Source: Methylococcus mesophilus (GTDB lineage: Bacteria; Pseudomonadota; Gammaproteobacteria; Methylococcales; Methylococcaceae). Taken from it: a stretch of 64,000 nucleotides of DNA. The notes under the pieces were generated by a model. That model saw nothing but the letters and a program-made list of their open reading frames with translations. It was not told the origin of the DNA and did not search any database. Below are positions 18,140-27,584 of the stretch, in pieces. The stretch spans positions 3,169,501-3,233,500 of the forward strand of contig NZ_CP110921.1 in NCBI RefSeq assembly GCF_026247885.1, read 5' to 3'. Position 1 is the first letter of the stretch. Each line of letters begins with the position of its first letter. The position numbers and the translations under genes were made by a program.

Positions 18140-18403
18140 ATGAAGAAGCGTTTCACCGAAGAACAGATCATTGGCATCCTGAAGGAAGCCGAAGCCGGCC
18201 TAAAAGTAGCGGAGCTGTGCCGCAAGCACGGGCTCAGCGAGGCGACGTACTACAACTGGAAAGCGAAATACGGCGGCCTGACAGTGTCGGATGCGCAGCG
18301 GCTCAAGGCACTGGAGACCGAGAATGCCCGGCTCAAGCGCCTGCTGGCGGAGGCGATGCTGGACAATGCTGCGTTGAAAGAGGTTGTAGGCCGAAAGTGG
18401 TAA
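18140..18403 (+). CDS. IS3-family transposase OrfA (copy 1)
   Basis: An 87-residue HTH protein (RFTEEQIIGILKEAEAG, KVAELCRKHGLSEATYYNWK) followed by a leucine-zipper-like helix with Leu every seven residues (AQRLKALETENARLKRLLAE). It binds the IS ends and, after -1 frameshifting, forms the N-terminus of the OrfAB transposase. A TAGGAGG ribosome site precedes the ATG. Confidence 0.95.
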   Translation: MKKRFTEEQIIGILKEAEAGLKVAELCRKHGLSEATYYNWKAKYGGLTVSDAQRLKALETENARLKRLLAEAMLDNAALKEVVGRKW

Positions 18404-19245
18404 GCCCACAAGCCAAGAGGGCGGCGGTCTCCCATCTGATGACAAAGCACCAGATGGGCGTCACGCGGGCTTGTGGGCTGATCGGTATTTCTCGGTCGCT
18501 GTATCGCTACGAAGCTAAGCGGCCAGCAGACCAGGAGCTCAAGGAACGACTGTGCGAATTGGCAGCGCAGAAGCGGCGCTATGGGTATCGCCGGCTGCAC
18601 GTGCTACTTTGCCGAGAGGGTTGGGAAATCAACCGAAAGCGCACCTATCGCGTGTATCACGAGGCCGGCCTGATGGTCCGCAAACGAAAGCGGAAGCGCA
18701 TTGCCGGCGTGGAGCGCCAAATCAAGGTCGCGCCATCGGCGCCTAACGAGAGTTGGTCTATGGACTATGTTTCGGACGGTTTGGCCGATGGTCGGCGGCT
18801 GCGGTGCCTGAATATCGTCGATGACTTCACGAAGCAGTGCTTGGCCATCGAAGTCGATACTTCGCTGCCTGGCAGACGTGTAGTCGGTGTGCTGCAACGG
18901 CTGGCAGAGATCCGCGGATTGCCCAAATCAGTCACCGTCGACAACGGCCCCGAGTTTGCCGGCAAGGCTTTGGATGAATGGGCCGATAGCCAAGGACTGT
19001 GCTTGAGCTTCATCCAGCCAGGTAAGCCACAGCAGAACGCCTACATCGAAAGCTTCAACGGCAAATTCCGGGATGAATGCCTGAACGAGCATTGGTTCGT
19101 CTCGATGCGCCATGCTCGCCAAGTCATTGAGGAGTGGCGTCGGGAATACAATGAGCAACGCCCCCACAGTTCGTTGGCTTACCTGACGCCAGATCAGTTT
19201 GCAGACACATTTTTAACCGCAGACTCTATGTCCGTTTCGGACTAA
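18397..19245 (+). CDS. IS3-family transposase OrfB (copy 1)
   Basis: A 282-residue rve-type integrase domain with the DDE triad: Asp in SWSMDYVSDGL, Asp in TVDNGPEFAGK, and Glu in NAYIESFNGKFRDECLN, the last two 35 residues apart. It begins in the -1 frame at GTG 18397, overlapping the end of orfA, and is presumably made as an OrfAB fusion by programmed frameshifting in the GTTGAAAGAGG region. Confidence 0.95.
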   Translation: MVSPQAKRAAVSHLMTKHQMGVTRACGLIGISRSLYRYEAKRPADQELKERLCELAAQKRRYGYRRLHVLLCREGWEINRKRTYRVYHEAGLMVRKRKRKRIAGVERQIKVAPSAPNESWSMDYVSDGLADGRRLRCLNIVDDFTKQCLAIEVDTSLPGRRVVGVLQRLAEIRGLPKSVTVDNGPEFAGKALDEWADSQGLCLSFIQPGKPQQNAYIESFNGKFRDECLNEHWFVSMRHARQVIEEWRREYNEQRPHSSLAYLTPDQFADTFLTADSMSVSD

Positions 19246-22176
19246 ATCGGGGAGCAGGTCAGTCTCACGCCAGCGTTTTTGCTCGGGCTCCTGACTGGCG
19301 AGTCGATCAACAAGTCGCCGCAGGGCCAGGAACCGCGCCTCTGCAAACGCGCGATCCTCCGTCCACGCATGGCTCAGTGCCTGTTGGATCTCCTGCTTGA
19401 ATTCCTTGACGTCGACAAGCTGCCGGTCACTGGCGTCGATGTGGAGATAGGTGCGTTGATTGGTGCTCTGATTGAAGGGCACCTGGCCAAGACTGTCGTT
19501 GACCAGATCCATCCGTTCCAGGATCGCTTTACGCGCATCGTTCAGGTAGGTTGAGAGTGCTGCCAGATTCTGGTGGCTTTGGTTCTGCAGCAGTTCGAAG
19601 AATCGCTGCTCATAGGCGGGCAGACCATCCGTCTCCAGCCGAACCAGTTTGGCGAAGAAGTCTGGCGCGCTGGCAAGGCTCGTGTCCATGTCGCCCGCAT
19701 CCATCGGCCATTGCCGTTTGAAATCGGCAAAGCGCGCTTCTATTTCCTTCTCGCAGGTACCGATCCCACGATTGACCTCTTCGATCTCCGCATTGAGTGC
19801 GCGTTCTACAGAAGTTGCCACCTTGTCGAGGTTGTCGAGCCGGACTGCATCTGACTGCTTGACGAAGCGCTCGTCGAGACCCGAAACCTGATGGGGCGTC
19901 AATGGAACGATAGACGCGTCCCGCAGGAGGACATCCAGTTTCTGGGTGCTGGTCTTGATCTGGTCAAGAATCGAGTCGTGCGCGCGTGTTGCCTGGCGAA
20001 GGTCCTTATCAGCATCCTCGACGAGCTTCTTTTGATCACCGATCTGCTCGCTGATTTGCAGCAGGGTGGTATTGCCCTCGCGCGCTTCGCGGATCTGCCG
20101 CTCAATGGTGGAAATGCGATCCAGCAATGGGAACACATCTACTTCCTGCCACTGGAGATTCACCAGAGTCTGGCACTGCATCGCTCGGGCCGCACGATTC
20201 TTGTCCTGGTCGGCGAGAGCATCGATCTCCCCTCCGAGCCGCGTAATCGTGGCAGCCAGTTCCTGCGCCTGGGTTTGGAAGAGCGCAAGCTTCTCGCGGT
20301 TGTCGAACCCGAGCACCCAGTTTCGCCGGTCGCCGACACTTCTACGGTCGTCTTTCTCGTGCCGGGTTTTGCTGTGCTTGACCTGGCCCTCACGGGTTAT
20401 CGCGCGATCTGCGCTCCTGAACGACTGAATAGAGTCGACGCACGCGTAATCGAAGCGTTGCCGCAGTTCGGCCTGGAGCCAATCGGCGTACGTCCCTTCC
20501 TTGACGTTCAGCTTGAGGACGAGCGAATTTGCACCAATGGGCTTGGCCTGCCACGTCTCCGGGCGGCCAGTCCGGTAATACACCAGGCGCTGCCCAAGGT
20601 GGGTGTTGTTGATGTGATTGGCTAGCGCTGAATACTGGCGTTCGTCCACCAAGAGTGAGAGCGCAAATCCGTGCAGTACGCGCTCGATAGCACCTTGCCA
20701 CTCAACCTCATCAGGTTTCACCTCGATGAGTTCGCCAACGAACGGCAGCGCGGACTCCGAGATCCCGATGGCGGCGGCGATGTCTCGCCGCATTTCCAGC
20801 ATGTCGGCTGGAATGTTCGATGGCTGGCGCTGGAGTGCCTGCACCTCTTTCAGCGCTTGCGAAAACGCGGTTTCGGCATCCTTCTTTTCTCTGTCCAGGC
20901 GGAACTGCTCGGCGCGGCTATCGTTGCTGCGCTGCTCCCAGTTTTCGACTTCCTGACGCGCGCTGCCCAACAGTTCCGCGAAGGCTTGAGGCGAATCCGG
21001 GAGACTCCAGCCCAGCTTCTTGCACGCATCTTCGGCCTGACTGCGTTTGCGCAGGCGTTCTGTGCGCTGGCTCTCTAGCCCCGATTTTTCGGCCTCCCAT
21101 TGTTCGATCTGATCACCACCTGCTTCACGGTGCTGTCGCTCCAAGTCGCGCAAGGTCGTGGAGTGGTTATCCAGGTTGCCTTGACGTCGAATCACTTCGC
21201 CTTCTGTGCCAGTGGCTTGAACCTCCAGGGATGCCACGTGCTCCTTGAGGAGTTCTATACGGCGAGTCTCACGGTAGCCATCAACTCCCAGCCGAAGCTC
21301 ATCCAAGCCATTGCGCTGCAGCATCAACGAGTCCCTGCGCTGGTGCTGATCCCGCGCTGGAGCGAGCGTTTGAACCTGCTCGCGGGCCGTGACGACCGCC
21401 TGGTGGGCAGCATTGAGTTCACCAAATTCACTGACCAAGCGATCCGCTACCTCGAAGGTCTCGGGCTTGTCGAGCATGAAGTCGCGCAGGAAGGTATTGA
21501 GGTCGCCGAGGTTCTTGGCCGACTGGGTTTTGTGCAGCAAACGCAGCGCCATTTCGCTCTCGATTCCGAGCAGACGGCAGAACCGTTCGCAATAAGGGCG
21601 AAATTCGTCACGGGCGAATGCCTCCGGGAAGGACTGCTTGAGCTTCCGGATGTCGAGGTTGGATTGACCAAAGTCCTCCAGCTCGCGCAGGTCAAAAGCC
21701 CGCTCCATGACAAGGTAGTGGCGTTTGACGTCGGTGCTGCCGTTCGCATTGCCCCGCAGCCAGAACACCTGAACCAGCACCACAGACTGACCCAAGGCAT
21801 TCTGGTAGGTCAGCGCCAAGGCTGACCAGGTCGTCCCCGCGCGCAGGTAGCGGGTTGCGATCTCTCCCGACTCCCCATCCTTCTGTTCAGCCCACGCACC
21901 ACGTATGTAGGTGACGAGGTTCCGGTCACGACCACTGCGGTCCGCCTCGCGCGCAGCCGCGTTGAAATCGATCCATCGAGGTGGCGTCAGCAACGCCGAA
22001 AATGCATCGAGCAGCGTCGACTTCCCAGCGCCGGATCGACCCACAAACAGAAAGCCTCGCTCGCTGATCGGCACGTCGTGCAGGCCGGAGAAAGTGCCCC
22101 AGTTGTAAACCTGCAGGCGGGTCATCCGAAACTGCTCGCGGGCAAACAAGGAGGCGGTTTGGGGTTCCGAGATCAT
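19213..22176 (-). pseudogene. jetC: JetC, Wadjet SMC-like ATPase, truncated by IS
   Basis: JetC is the MukB-like SMC ATPase of Wadjet, which with JetA and JetB extrudes plasmid DNA loops for cleavage by JetD. The N-terminal ATPase half is intact, with Walker A GRSGAGKSTLLDAFSALL near residue 50, followed by long coiled-coil arms (Glu/Arg/Gln-rich, residues ~300-470 and ~640-860) around a hinge-like domain. Native sequence stops at residue ~971, where IS copy 1 begins; the last ~16 residues come from the IS. The C-terminal head with the ABC signature and Walker B is missing, so the protein cannot hydrolyse ATP in the normal way. It overlaps jetB by ATGA. Confidence 0.88.
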
Positions 22177-22880
22177 TGGTCGGCCTCCTCGTCAGAGTCA
22201 ATCTGAACCAGTTGCGCTAGCGTCTCTCCGGCCGCCATGCGCTGATACAGGTGCGTCAGCGCTTGTATTTCCTCTGCCGAGAAGAGGAGCTTCAGCGTCG
22301 GCGAAATCTCGAAGCGATCCTCGCTCGAGCGAATTTTCTGCAGGATGCTGTGCTTCTTGATCTTCTCGATGGAGGCGTGAACCCGTTTCACGAACCCTGC
22401 ACGGTCGGTATTGGCGGCGCGCTCATAGAGGGAGAGAAACTCCGTGATCTCGTCTGTCGACACCACGGCACGGTCGCCCTGCGAGTCCGCCTGGGTCAAT
22501 CGCTGGCGAAGGTGGAGCAGCAGAATGGAGTCAATGAACGTCAGCTGGGCGCGACGCAACAGGAGAGGCACCTCAAGGTCGCCGGTATCTGCCTGACGCG
22601 TGAAAGCCACTTGTACGTCTCGGTCGATGACCAGTTGGAGAAACAGTTCGGCAAGGCGCCGACGGATCACCGCTTCGTCTCGTACCAAGATCGGCCAGAG
22701 TTTTGGATGCCGACGTCCATCGAGCGACGGCCCTGCCAGCAGTTGCACCAGGGCGCGCCGGGTATCCAGTGCCAACTCGCCGCTGTCGCCCATGAACAGG
22801 GTGTTGGCAGGTACCTGAGCAGCATCTGGTGCTTGTGCTTCGGCTGGAATTGCCGATTCGTCGTTCTCAGACCAGTTCAT
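22173..22880 (-). CDS. jetB: JetB, DUF4194 Wadjet subunit (kite-like)
   Basis: A 235-residue DUF4194 protein, the winged-helix KITE subunit of the Wadjet SMC complex. Visible features are the ALVQLLAGPSLDGRRHPKLW opening and the FLQLVIDRDVQVAFTRQ strand region. These are followed by a helical segment RAQLTFIDSILLLHLRQRL and the C-terminal winged helix (FVKRVHASIEKIKKHSIL, SSEDRFEISPTLKLLFS). It overlaps jetA by 14 bp upstream and jetC by four bases downstream, so the three are one operon. The gene looks intact. Confidence 0.88.
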   Translation of the reverse strand: MNWSENDESAIPAEAQAPDAAQVPANTLFMGDSGELALDTRRALVQLLAGPSLDGRRHPKLWPILVRDEAVIRRRLAELFLQLVIDRDVQVAFTRQADTGDLEVPLLLRRAQLTFIDSILLLHLRQRLTQADSQGDRAVVSTDEITEFLSLYERAANTDRAGFVKRVHASIEKIKKHSILQKIRSSEDRFEISPTLKLLFSAEEIQALTHLYQRMAAGETLAQLVQIDSDEEADQ

Positions 22881-24327
22881 TTGCCCGCTCCCTCAAAAAG
22901 AAGATCTTTGGAATTCGGGCGCTACGATGCTTGTCGTCGCCTCCAACCCAGCCTACGGTTTCACTGTGGTCGGCCTTGAACCCATGCCGACTACCCAACG
23001 CAAGCAGGCCAACGATGCTGCCCAGCCCCTGTGCAGCAGGGAACTGCTCCAGCACGTCGGCAATCGATGCCTGGGAGCGTTGCTCCAGGACTGCCAGCAC
23101 GTTGGCCTTCAGTGTTCGGAAGTCGATCTCGGACTGTGCGACCAGTTCGCTCACAGACTCCAGGTCGATTGGCGGCGCGTCCCCTTCTGCCATCTGTCCG
23201 GGTAATGCTTGCAGGGATGGGTCGTGCAGCACCCATTGAGACAAGGAGCGCAACCGACTGCTCGTGAGCTCAAGCGTGTACTGGAGGGTGTCAGTGGCCC
23301 TGACTTCATCCTTCAGGCTCAGTGCTGTGCGCTGAGCGTCTTTCAGCAGGTGATTGAGTCGGCGTTGCTCGAGGTATTCACGACTCTGGACGAAGTGTTT
23401 CAGGCTGCGTGCGAAGGTCTGGAGCACCTCGTGAACCATGCCGCCCTGCTCGAGAAGAGTTCGCGTCAGCCGCAGGAGGAATCGTCGCTCCTTGGCTTCG
23501 AGCTGCCCCACGAACTCACGTGACATCACGCTATCAAGCGCCTGATCCAGCGTGGCAGCCTGCTCCGGGTCCGTAAGTAATCGCCAGAAAGCAGAGAAAG
23601 TCCTTCCGGCGTCGCTCTCTGAAATCAGGTCGATTCCGGCGAACAGCGAATCCAGCACATCCCCACGATTGCCATCGTTGTCCATGATGCGTTCACGAAG
23701 ATTGCGATTGAGCTGGTCGAACTGATCTCGGACACGACGGAAATCACCGGCCAGATCGTCGGCCAGCGTGATGATCTCCCGCGTGCGCTCGAGCGCCGTT
23801 GTGTGAGGCAGCACGCGCATCTGCCCCTTCTGGATGGCGTCAATCTCCTTGTCGATGCGGGCTTGCTCAGCCATGAGCCGGTCGATGCGGCGGAACTTGT
23901 CGGTGTCAGTGTCGTCTGCAAGTCTGGCCAAGGCCTCGATGACCAGCGTCAGGCGGCTTTCGGTGGCGGCGGAGTGCGGCTGTGCCAGGCCAGAGACAAA
24001 CCGAATGGCTTCGACGGCCGCCGTGGAGAGTTCATATTCCTCCTCTGAAGCTCCAGCCGGGAAACGTCGCTCCAGGTAACCATCGGCGAGCCAGCTGGCG
24101 ACATACGCTTGTGCCGTTTGAGGGAAGTCTTCGCCTTGGGCGCGCAGCTCTTCCAGATCTCTTGCGATTCGTTCGTGAAAAATGGAAGCAGGAAGGCTTC
24201 GCTCGCTCTCGTAGAGATGGGCTTGAAGCAGGCCAATGGCGGTCGGCCCGTTATCCGAGGCCAGCAGGCGCCACAGCGGCTGCGTCCGCATGCGCCGGTA
24301 GGTCGCGATGGCTTTGTCTGCTTTCAC
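22867..24327 (-). CDS. jetA: JetA, DUF3375 Wadjet subunit (kleisin-like)
   Basis: A 486-residue DUF3375 protein, the kleisin-like subunit of Wadjet that bridges the SMC heads. The N-terminus (RRMRTQPLWRLLASDNGP, ILE-like helices, FPQTAQAYVASWLADGYLERR) is typical of the family, followed by long helices with many Arg/Glu/Gln residues. The GTG at 24327 is preceded by a purine-rich stretch; an ATG at 24291 is an alternative. First gene of the operon jetA-jetB-jetC. The fourth gene expected downstream, jetD (DUF3322/DUF2220 nuclease), is absent. Confidence 0.88.
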   Translation of the reverse strand: MKADKAIATYRRMRTQPLWRLLASDNGPTAIGLLQAHLYESERSLPASIFHERIARDLEELRAQGEDFPQTAQAYVASWLADGYLERRFPAGASEEEYELSTAAVEAIRFVSGLAQPHSAATESRLTLVIEALARLADDTDTDKFRRIDRLMAEQARIDKEIDAIQKGQMRVLPHTTALERTREIITLADDLAGDFRRVRDQFDQLNRNLRERIMDNDGNRGDVLDSLFAGIDLISESDAGRTFSAFWRLLTDPEQAATLDQALDSVMSREFVGQLEAKERRFLLRLTRTLLEQGGMVHEVLQTFARSLKHFVQSREYLEQRRLNHLLKDAQRTALSLKDEVRATDTLQYTLELTSSRLRSLSQWVLHDPSLQALPGQMAEGDAPPIDLESVSELVAQSEIDFRTLKANVLAVLEQRSQASIADVLEQFPAAQGLGSIVGLLALGSRHGFKADHSETVGWVGGDDKHRSARIPKIFFLRERANELV

Positions 24328-24466
24328 TCCCGTGCTCCGAAGTGCAGGCGTTGCCTGTCATATGATAATCACAATACAACAATCGCACGCCTGGCGGATC
24401 CCGCCGAGCGTCCACTGATCGAGGGGCGCGACGCTGCCCAAGACCCAAGCACTGAGGACCATCGAC

Positions 24467-24970
24467 ATGAATACACTCTCCCTGACCGACACCCAGCGCC
24501 GGATCCTCGAGCATGCGATCGAGCACACGGCGGGACGTATCGACTGGTTCCCGGACAACATCAAAGGGGGCGCCCGCCGGAAAGTCCTCGAGGGACTTTC
24601 GAAACGCGGTTTGATCGTCCTACAAGGCGAAGGAGCATGCGTGACCGCCGAAGGCTATGCCGCCGTGGGGCAAACACCTCCCGCTTCGGTATCCCCAAGC
24701 GCAGAAACCGAACGCGAGGCGGTAGTCGGCACTGCCGAATTCCCCAGCGAGGGAGAATCCCCGAACGGAGCACCACGCACCCGCGACAACAGCAAACAAG
24801 CCAACGTGCTACGGATGTTGAAGAGGCCCGAAGGGACGACGATCCCGCAGATCTGCGCGGATACAGGGTGGCAAGCCCACACCGTGCGGGGCTTGTTTGC
24901 CGGCGCCTTCAAGAAGAAGCTCGGGCTCACCCTGGTGTCGGAGAAGCCGGAAGGGGGCGATCGCATCTAG
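24467..24970 (+). CDS. DUF3489-family protein
   Basis: A 167-residue protein with two winged-helix-like halves. Residues 1-70 (LSLTDTQRRILEHAIEHTAG, GARRKVLEGLSKRGLIV) form the first. A Pro/Ser/Glu-rich linker follows, then residues 105-165 match DUF3489 (KQANVLRMLKRPEGTTIPQI, TGWQAHTVRGLFAGAFKKKL). DUF3489 genes often accompany DUF2924 and serine recombinase genes in mobile islands, and both are found here at 30.8-32.5 kb. It may therefore mark the left part of that element; a DNA-binding role is inferred. Confidence 0.8.
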   Translation: MNTLSLTDTQRRILEHAIEHTAGRIDWFPDNIKGGARRKVLEGLSKRGLIVLQGEGACVTAEGYAAVGQTPPASVSPSAETEREAVVGTAEFPSEGESPNGAPRTRDNSKQANVLRMLKRPEGTTIPQICADTGWQAHTVRGLFAGAFKKKLGLTLVSEKPEGGDRI

Positions 24971-25097
24971 AAGATCGGTTGATCGAGCGGGCGTGGGAGT
25001 GCCTGTGCACTTCCTCCTCGATCCTCGGCATCGGCAGGAAATAGGTTCGGCTGAATCGCCTGGGGTGTCATGTCGAACACGAGGACTTCCGTCCCCG

Positions 25098-26213
25098 TCA
25101 ATCGCACAGGGCGTAGGAGGTACTGCGTCCGCCGGCTTCGGTTTTGCGCAGCATCCCGAGTGCAATCAGCTCATTGATGTCGCGTAGCGCCGTATCGGGT
25201 GAACACTTGGCGATGGTCGCCCACTTGCGGTTGGTCAGCTCGCCTTCGAAGCCGTCGAGCAGACGGTTGAGCAGTTTGATCTGGCGCGGATTCAAAGGCG
25301 TGGCGGCCCGGCGTTGCCAGAACTGTGCTTTTGCCAGTACGGCGCCGAGGGTATGCTGGGCCTCGTCCACCGCCCGATGCAGGGCGCCGAGAAACCAGCC
25401 CAGCCAGGCGCTGACCTCAAGCGTGCCTTTCTGCGTCCGCTCCAGTATGTCGTAATAATCGCCGCGTTCGCGCTGGATCTGCGCCGAAAGGCTGTAGAAT
25501 CGCTGCGGGCTGGCGTCGGCGCGGGCCAGCAGCAAATCTCCCAGGGCTCGGGCCATGCGACCGTTGCCATCGTCGAACGGATGCAGCGTCACGAACCACA
25601 GATGGGCAAGTCCCGCCTTGAGCACCGGCGGCTCTCCGCTATCGGCATTGATCCAGTCGAGCAAGCGCGCCATTTCGGCATCGAGCCGCGCCGCGGGGAG
25701 CGCCTCGAAATGGACGCGCTGCCGGCCGATGGGACCGGACACCACCTGCATCGGACCGTCGGTATCATCGCGCCAGGCTCCGACTCGAATCCGCGCCATC
25801 CCGCTGTAACCGGTGGGATACAGCGCCGCGTGCCAGCCGAACAGCCGCTCGGTCGTCACCGGCGCCTCACAGCGCGTGGTGGCATCGAGTACCATCTCCA
25901 CCACTCCTTCGACATGGCGGTCGACCGGCGCCAGCGCCCCGATGTCCACGCCGAGACGGCGGGCGATGGAGGAGCGCACCGACTCGGCATCGAGCCGTTC
26001 GCCCTCGATCTCGGACGTCTTGAGTACATCCTCGGTCAGCGTGGCCAGGCTCGCCTGATCACGCAGCGCCAGGCCGACGTCGGCCAGCCGGCCCAGCAAC
26101 AGCCCCTGGGCCCGGCATACCTCGGCCAGCGGACTGGCCAGGCGCGTTAAGTCGTATTGCCAGACCGGCCAGTCGGGCGTCTGCCAGATGTATTTACAAT
26201 CGCCGCTTTCCAT
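25098..26213 (-). CDS. Fic-family protein with DUF4172 N-terminus
   Basis: A 371-residue Fic enzyme, which usually transfers AMP to protein hydroxyls. The N-terminus (IWQTPDWPVWQYDLTRL) fits DUF4172. An inhibitory helix motif TSEIEGE near residue 70 marks a class II, self-inhibited Fic protein. The catalytic loop HPFDDGNGRMAR is intact, followed by a C-terminal winged helix. The start at 26213 (MESGDCKYIW) was chosen because the extension upstream to 26333 shows no family match. It is a stand-alone gene in the recombinase island; targets are unknown. Confidence 0.9.
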   Translation of the reverse strand: MESGDCKYIWQTPDWPVWQYDLTRLASPLAEVCRAQGLLLGRLADVGLALRDQASLATLTEDVLKTSEIEGERLDAESVRSSIARRLGVDIGALAPVDRHVEGVVEMVLDATTRCEAPVTTERLFGWHAALYPTGYSGMARIRVGAWRDDTDGPMQVVSGPIGRQRVHFEALPAARLDAEMARLLDWINADSGEPPVLKAGLAHLWFVTLHPFDDGNGRMARALGDLLLARADASPQRFYSLSAQIQRERGDYYDILERTQKGTLEVSAWLGWFLGALHRAVDEAQHTLGAVLAKAQFWQRRAATPLNPRQIKLLNRLLDGFEGELTNRKWATIAKCSPDTALRDINELIALGMLRKTEAGGRSTSYALCD

Positions 26214-26360
26214 GCGGTGATAGTGGCGCGGAATCGCCGCGATGACAAGCGGTCCACTGCAGCAAGAGCTCGCCATCGGATTCGCGAGCCGTAGTCCTCC
26301 CAGTCCAATCCTGCCAGCGCCGCATGATCGCATCGCAGTATTCGGGAGCGAGAGCCATCA

Positions 26361-26386
26361 AAAAAGGCATCCGAAGATGCCTTTTT
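26361..26386. terminator. Rho-independent terminator after cupin gene
   Basis: An 11-bp perfect stem, AAAAAGGCATC with GATGCCTTTTT, around a CGAA tetraloop. It lies 20 bp beyond the stop of the leftward cupin gene and can act on both strands because of its A and T tracts. Confidence 0.9.
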
Positions 26387-26405
26387 GCGGATTCAGAGCG
26401 GCGGA

Positions 26406-26696
26406 TCAGACCCCGTTTGGATAGTCGTAGCTATAGTGCTTGCGCAACGGCTTGACGACTTCCCATTCGCTATCCAGCCCGGCATGGAACGAGACCAGGT
26501 CGCCCGGGACGATCCGTACCGGTTCTCCGTCGGCAGGCGTCACGAGAATCTCGCCTTCTAACACATAGGCGGTTTCGGTTTCGTCGAAATCGATCGGGAA
26601 CGTGGAGATTTCCTTTTCCCAGATCGGCCACCCGGAAACGCCGAGTTCCTTCAGACGGTCTTCACTGGGATTGTGTTCAATCGTGATTTTGCTCAT
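26406..26696 (-). CDS. Small cupin-domain protein
   Basis: A 96-residue single-domain cupin. Visible strands and turns include WEKEISTFPIDFDETETAYV, LEGEILVTPADGEPVRI and PGDLVSFHAGLDSEWEV, the two-motif layout of DUF861-like cupins. The metal-binding His residues of classic cupins are mostly replaced (ETETAYVLEGE), so enzymatic function is uncertain. It is followed by a strong terminator, so it is a monocistronic unit. Confidence 0.8.
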   Translation of the reverse strand: MSKITIEHNPSEDRLKELGVSGWPIWEKEISTFPIDFDETETAYVLEGEILVTPADGEPVRIVPGDLVSFHAGLDSEWEVVKPLRKHYSYDYPNGV

Positions 26697-26773
26697 GTTT
26701 GGTTTGGCTTCTCAATTCATAAGCGGGAAATCTTATCACCGCTGCTTTCAGGGGAGCCACATGAAAGTGCCGT

Positions 26774-26995
26774 TTATGGAGACATCGGGTCCAGGTTATC
26801 GAATGCGATGCCATCGGCAATACGCGTGGCAGTTTTGCCGCTGTACCCTTGCCATCTTCGCACGATGACATCGACGTATTTCGGGTCCAGCTCGATCAAG
26901 CGCGCCACCCGTCCCGACTTCTCCGCGGCGATCAGCGTCGTGCCCGAACCACCGAAGGGGTCGAGCACGCGGTCGCCGGGCCGGCTGGAGTTGCG
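26774..26995 (-). pseudogene. DNA methyltransferase, C-terminal fragment
   Basis: The frame read leftward from about 26995 codes RNSSRPGDRVLDPFGGSGTT and then AAEKSGRVARLIELDPKYVD, ending at 26774. This is the SAM-binding motif I (DPFGGSGT) and following helix of ParB-linked or phage-type DNA (N4/N6) methylases. The catalytic part with the DPPY-type motif is absent, so it cannot methylate DNA. It is joined to an unrelated open frame upstream in another reading frame, marking a recombination junction near 26990. Confidence 0.75.
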
Positions 26996-27584
26996 GAGGG
27001 ATGAATTCGGCCAGTGGAGGACTCGACGTCAGGACCAGCCCCTGGTCGGGGAGGGGCATCGCATGGAAATATCGAAAGATGTCTGCAAGCCTTCGGGTCA
27101 GTCCGCGGGCGAACCAGACGTCGGTGTGCGACGACCCGATCCGGGCGCTGCCGAGACACCAAAGTGCGCCTTCGATGGCCGGTCGGTGGATAGCGCCCTG
27201 GAGCGCCCGTGGAATGTCGAGCAGATCGGCGATCGTGCTCAGGAATCTTGCCGGTATGACTTCGTAGATCGCCACCTGGCTGGCAGGGACCGATTTCATC
27301 CGGAACGTCTCCGGGCAACGGTAGCGATACCACTTCGGGTCGTCGTCCTCTTCGAGTTCGACGGGCAGGAATTCTTCGCCGCGCTTGGCTGGATAATGGC
27401 CTGCAAAGCCGATGCGCTGGATCCACTGTGTCTGTGCCTCTCTGGAGAGCGCGGCGTCCGCCCGGAGCCACCATGCGGGGACGCCGTGCAGTGGCCGGCC
27501 TTCGCTGTCGAGGATGGGGTGGCTGGCGCGTTCGAACAGTTCGATCAGCTCAAGCAGCGACGGCGTGGAGAGGCTTGTGGTCAT
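26796..27584 (-). CDS. Uncharacterised protein, C-terminus disrupted at a junction
   Basis: The product begins MTTSLSTPSLLELIELFERA and continues with a well-formed globular sequence of about 195 residues (WWLRADAALSREAQTQWIQR, EEDDDPKWYRYRCPETFRMK), ending natively near SSPPLAEFIPPQ. After about 26995 the frame runs through the methylase remnant in the wrong frame, giving Arg/Pro-rich tail residues with no meaning. So the gene has probably lost its natural 3' end. I do not recognise the family. It overlaps the end of the next gene upstream, indicating a former operon. Confidence 0.45.
   Translation of the reverse strand: MTTSLSTPSLLELIELFERASHPILDSEGRPLHGVPAWWLRADAALSREAQTQWIQRIGFAGHYPAKRGEEFLPVELEEDDDPKWYRYRCPETFRMKSVPASQVAIYEVIPARFLSTIADLLDIPRALQGAIHRPAIEGALWCLGSARIGSSHTDVWFARGLTRRLADIFRYFHAMPLPDQGLVLTSSPPLAEFIPPQLQPARRPRARPLRWFGHDADRRGEVGTGGALDRAGPEIRRCHRAKMARVQRQNCHAYCRWHRIR

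Larger units (their letters stand above)
18080..19261 (+). mobile_element. IS3-family insertion sequence, copy 1 (1182 bp, no target duplication)
   Basis: Ends are imperfect inverted repeats beginning TGACCTGCTCCCCGA on each strand. It carries orfA and orfB, the latter in the -1 frame, as in IS3-family (IS407-like) elements. Its encoded proteins match copy 3. Flanks are GGGG on the left and GTCT on the right, so unlike copies 2-4 there is no 4-bp duplication. The right end cuts jetC. This is expected if two IS copies recombined and deleted the DNA between them, including the 3' end of jetC and jetD. Confidence 0.95.

Noticed and set aside
24109-25044. Rightward open frame of 311 codons across jetA start and DUF3489
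   Set aside because: It is a frame shadow: Arg/His/Pro-rich, overlapping the better supported jetA and DUF3489 genes.
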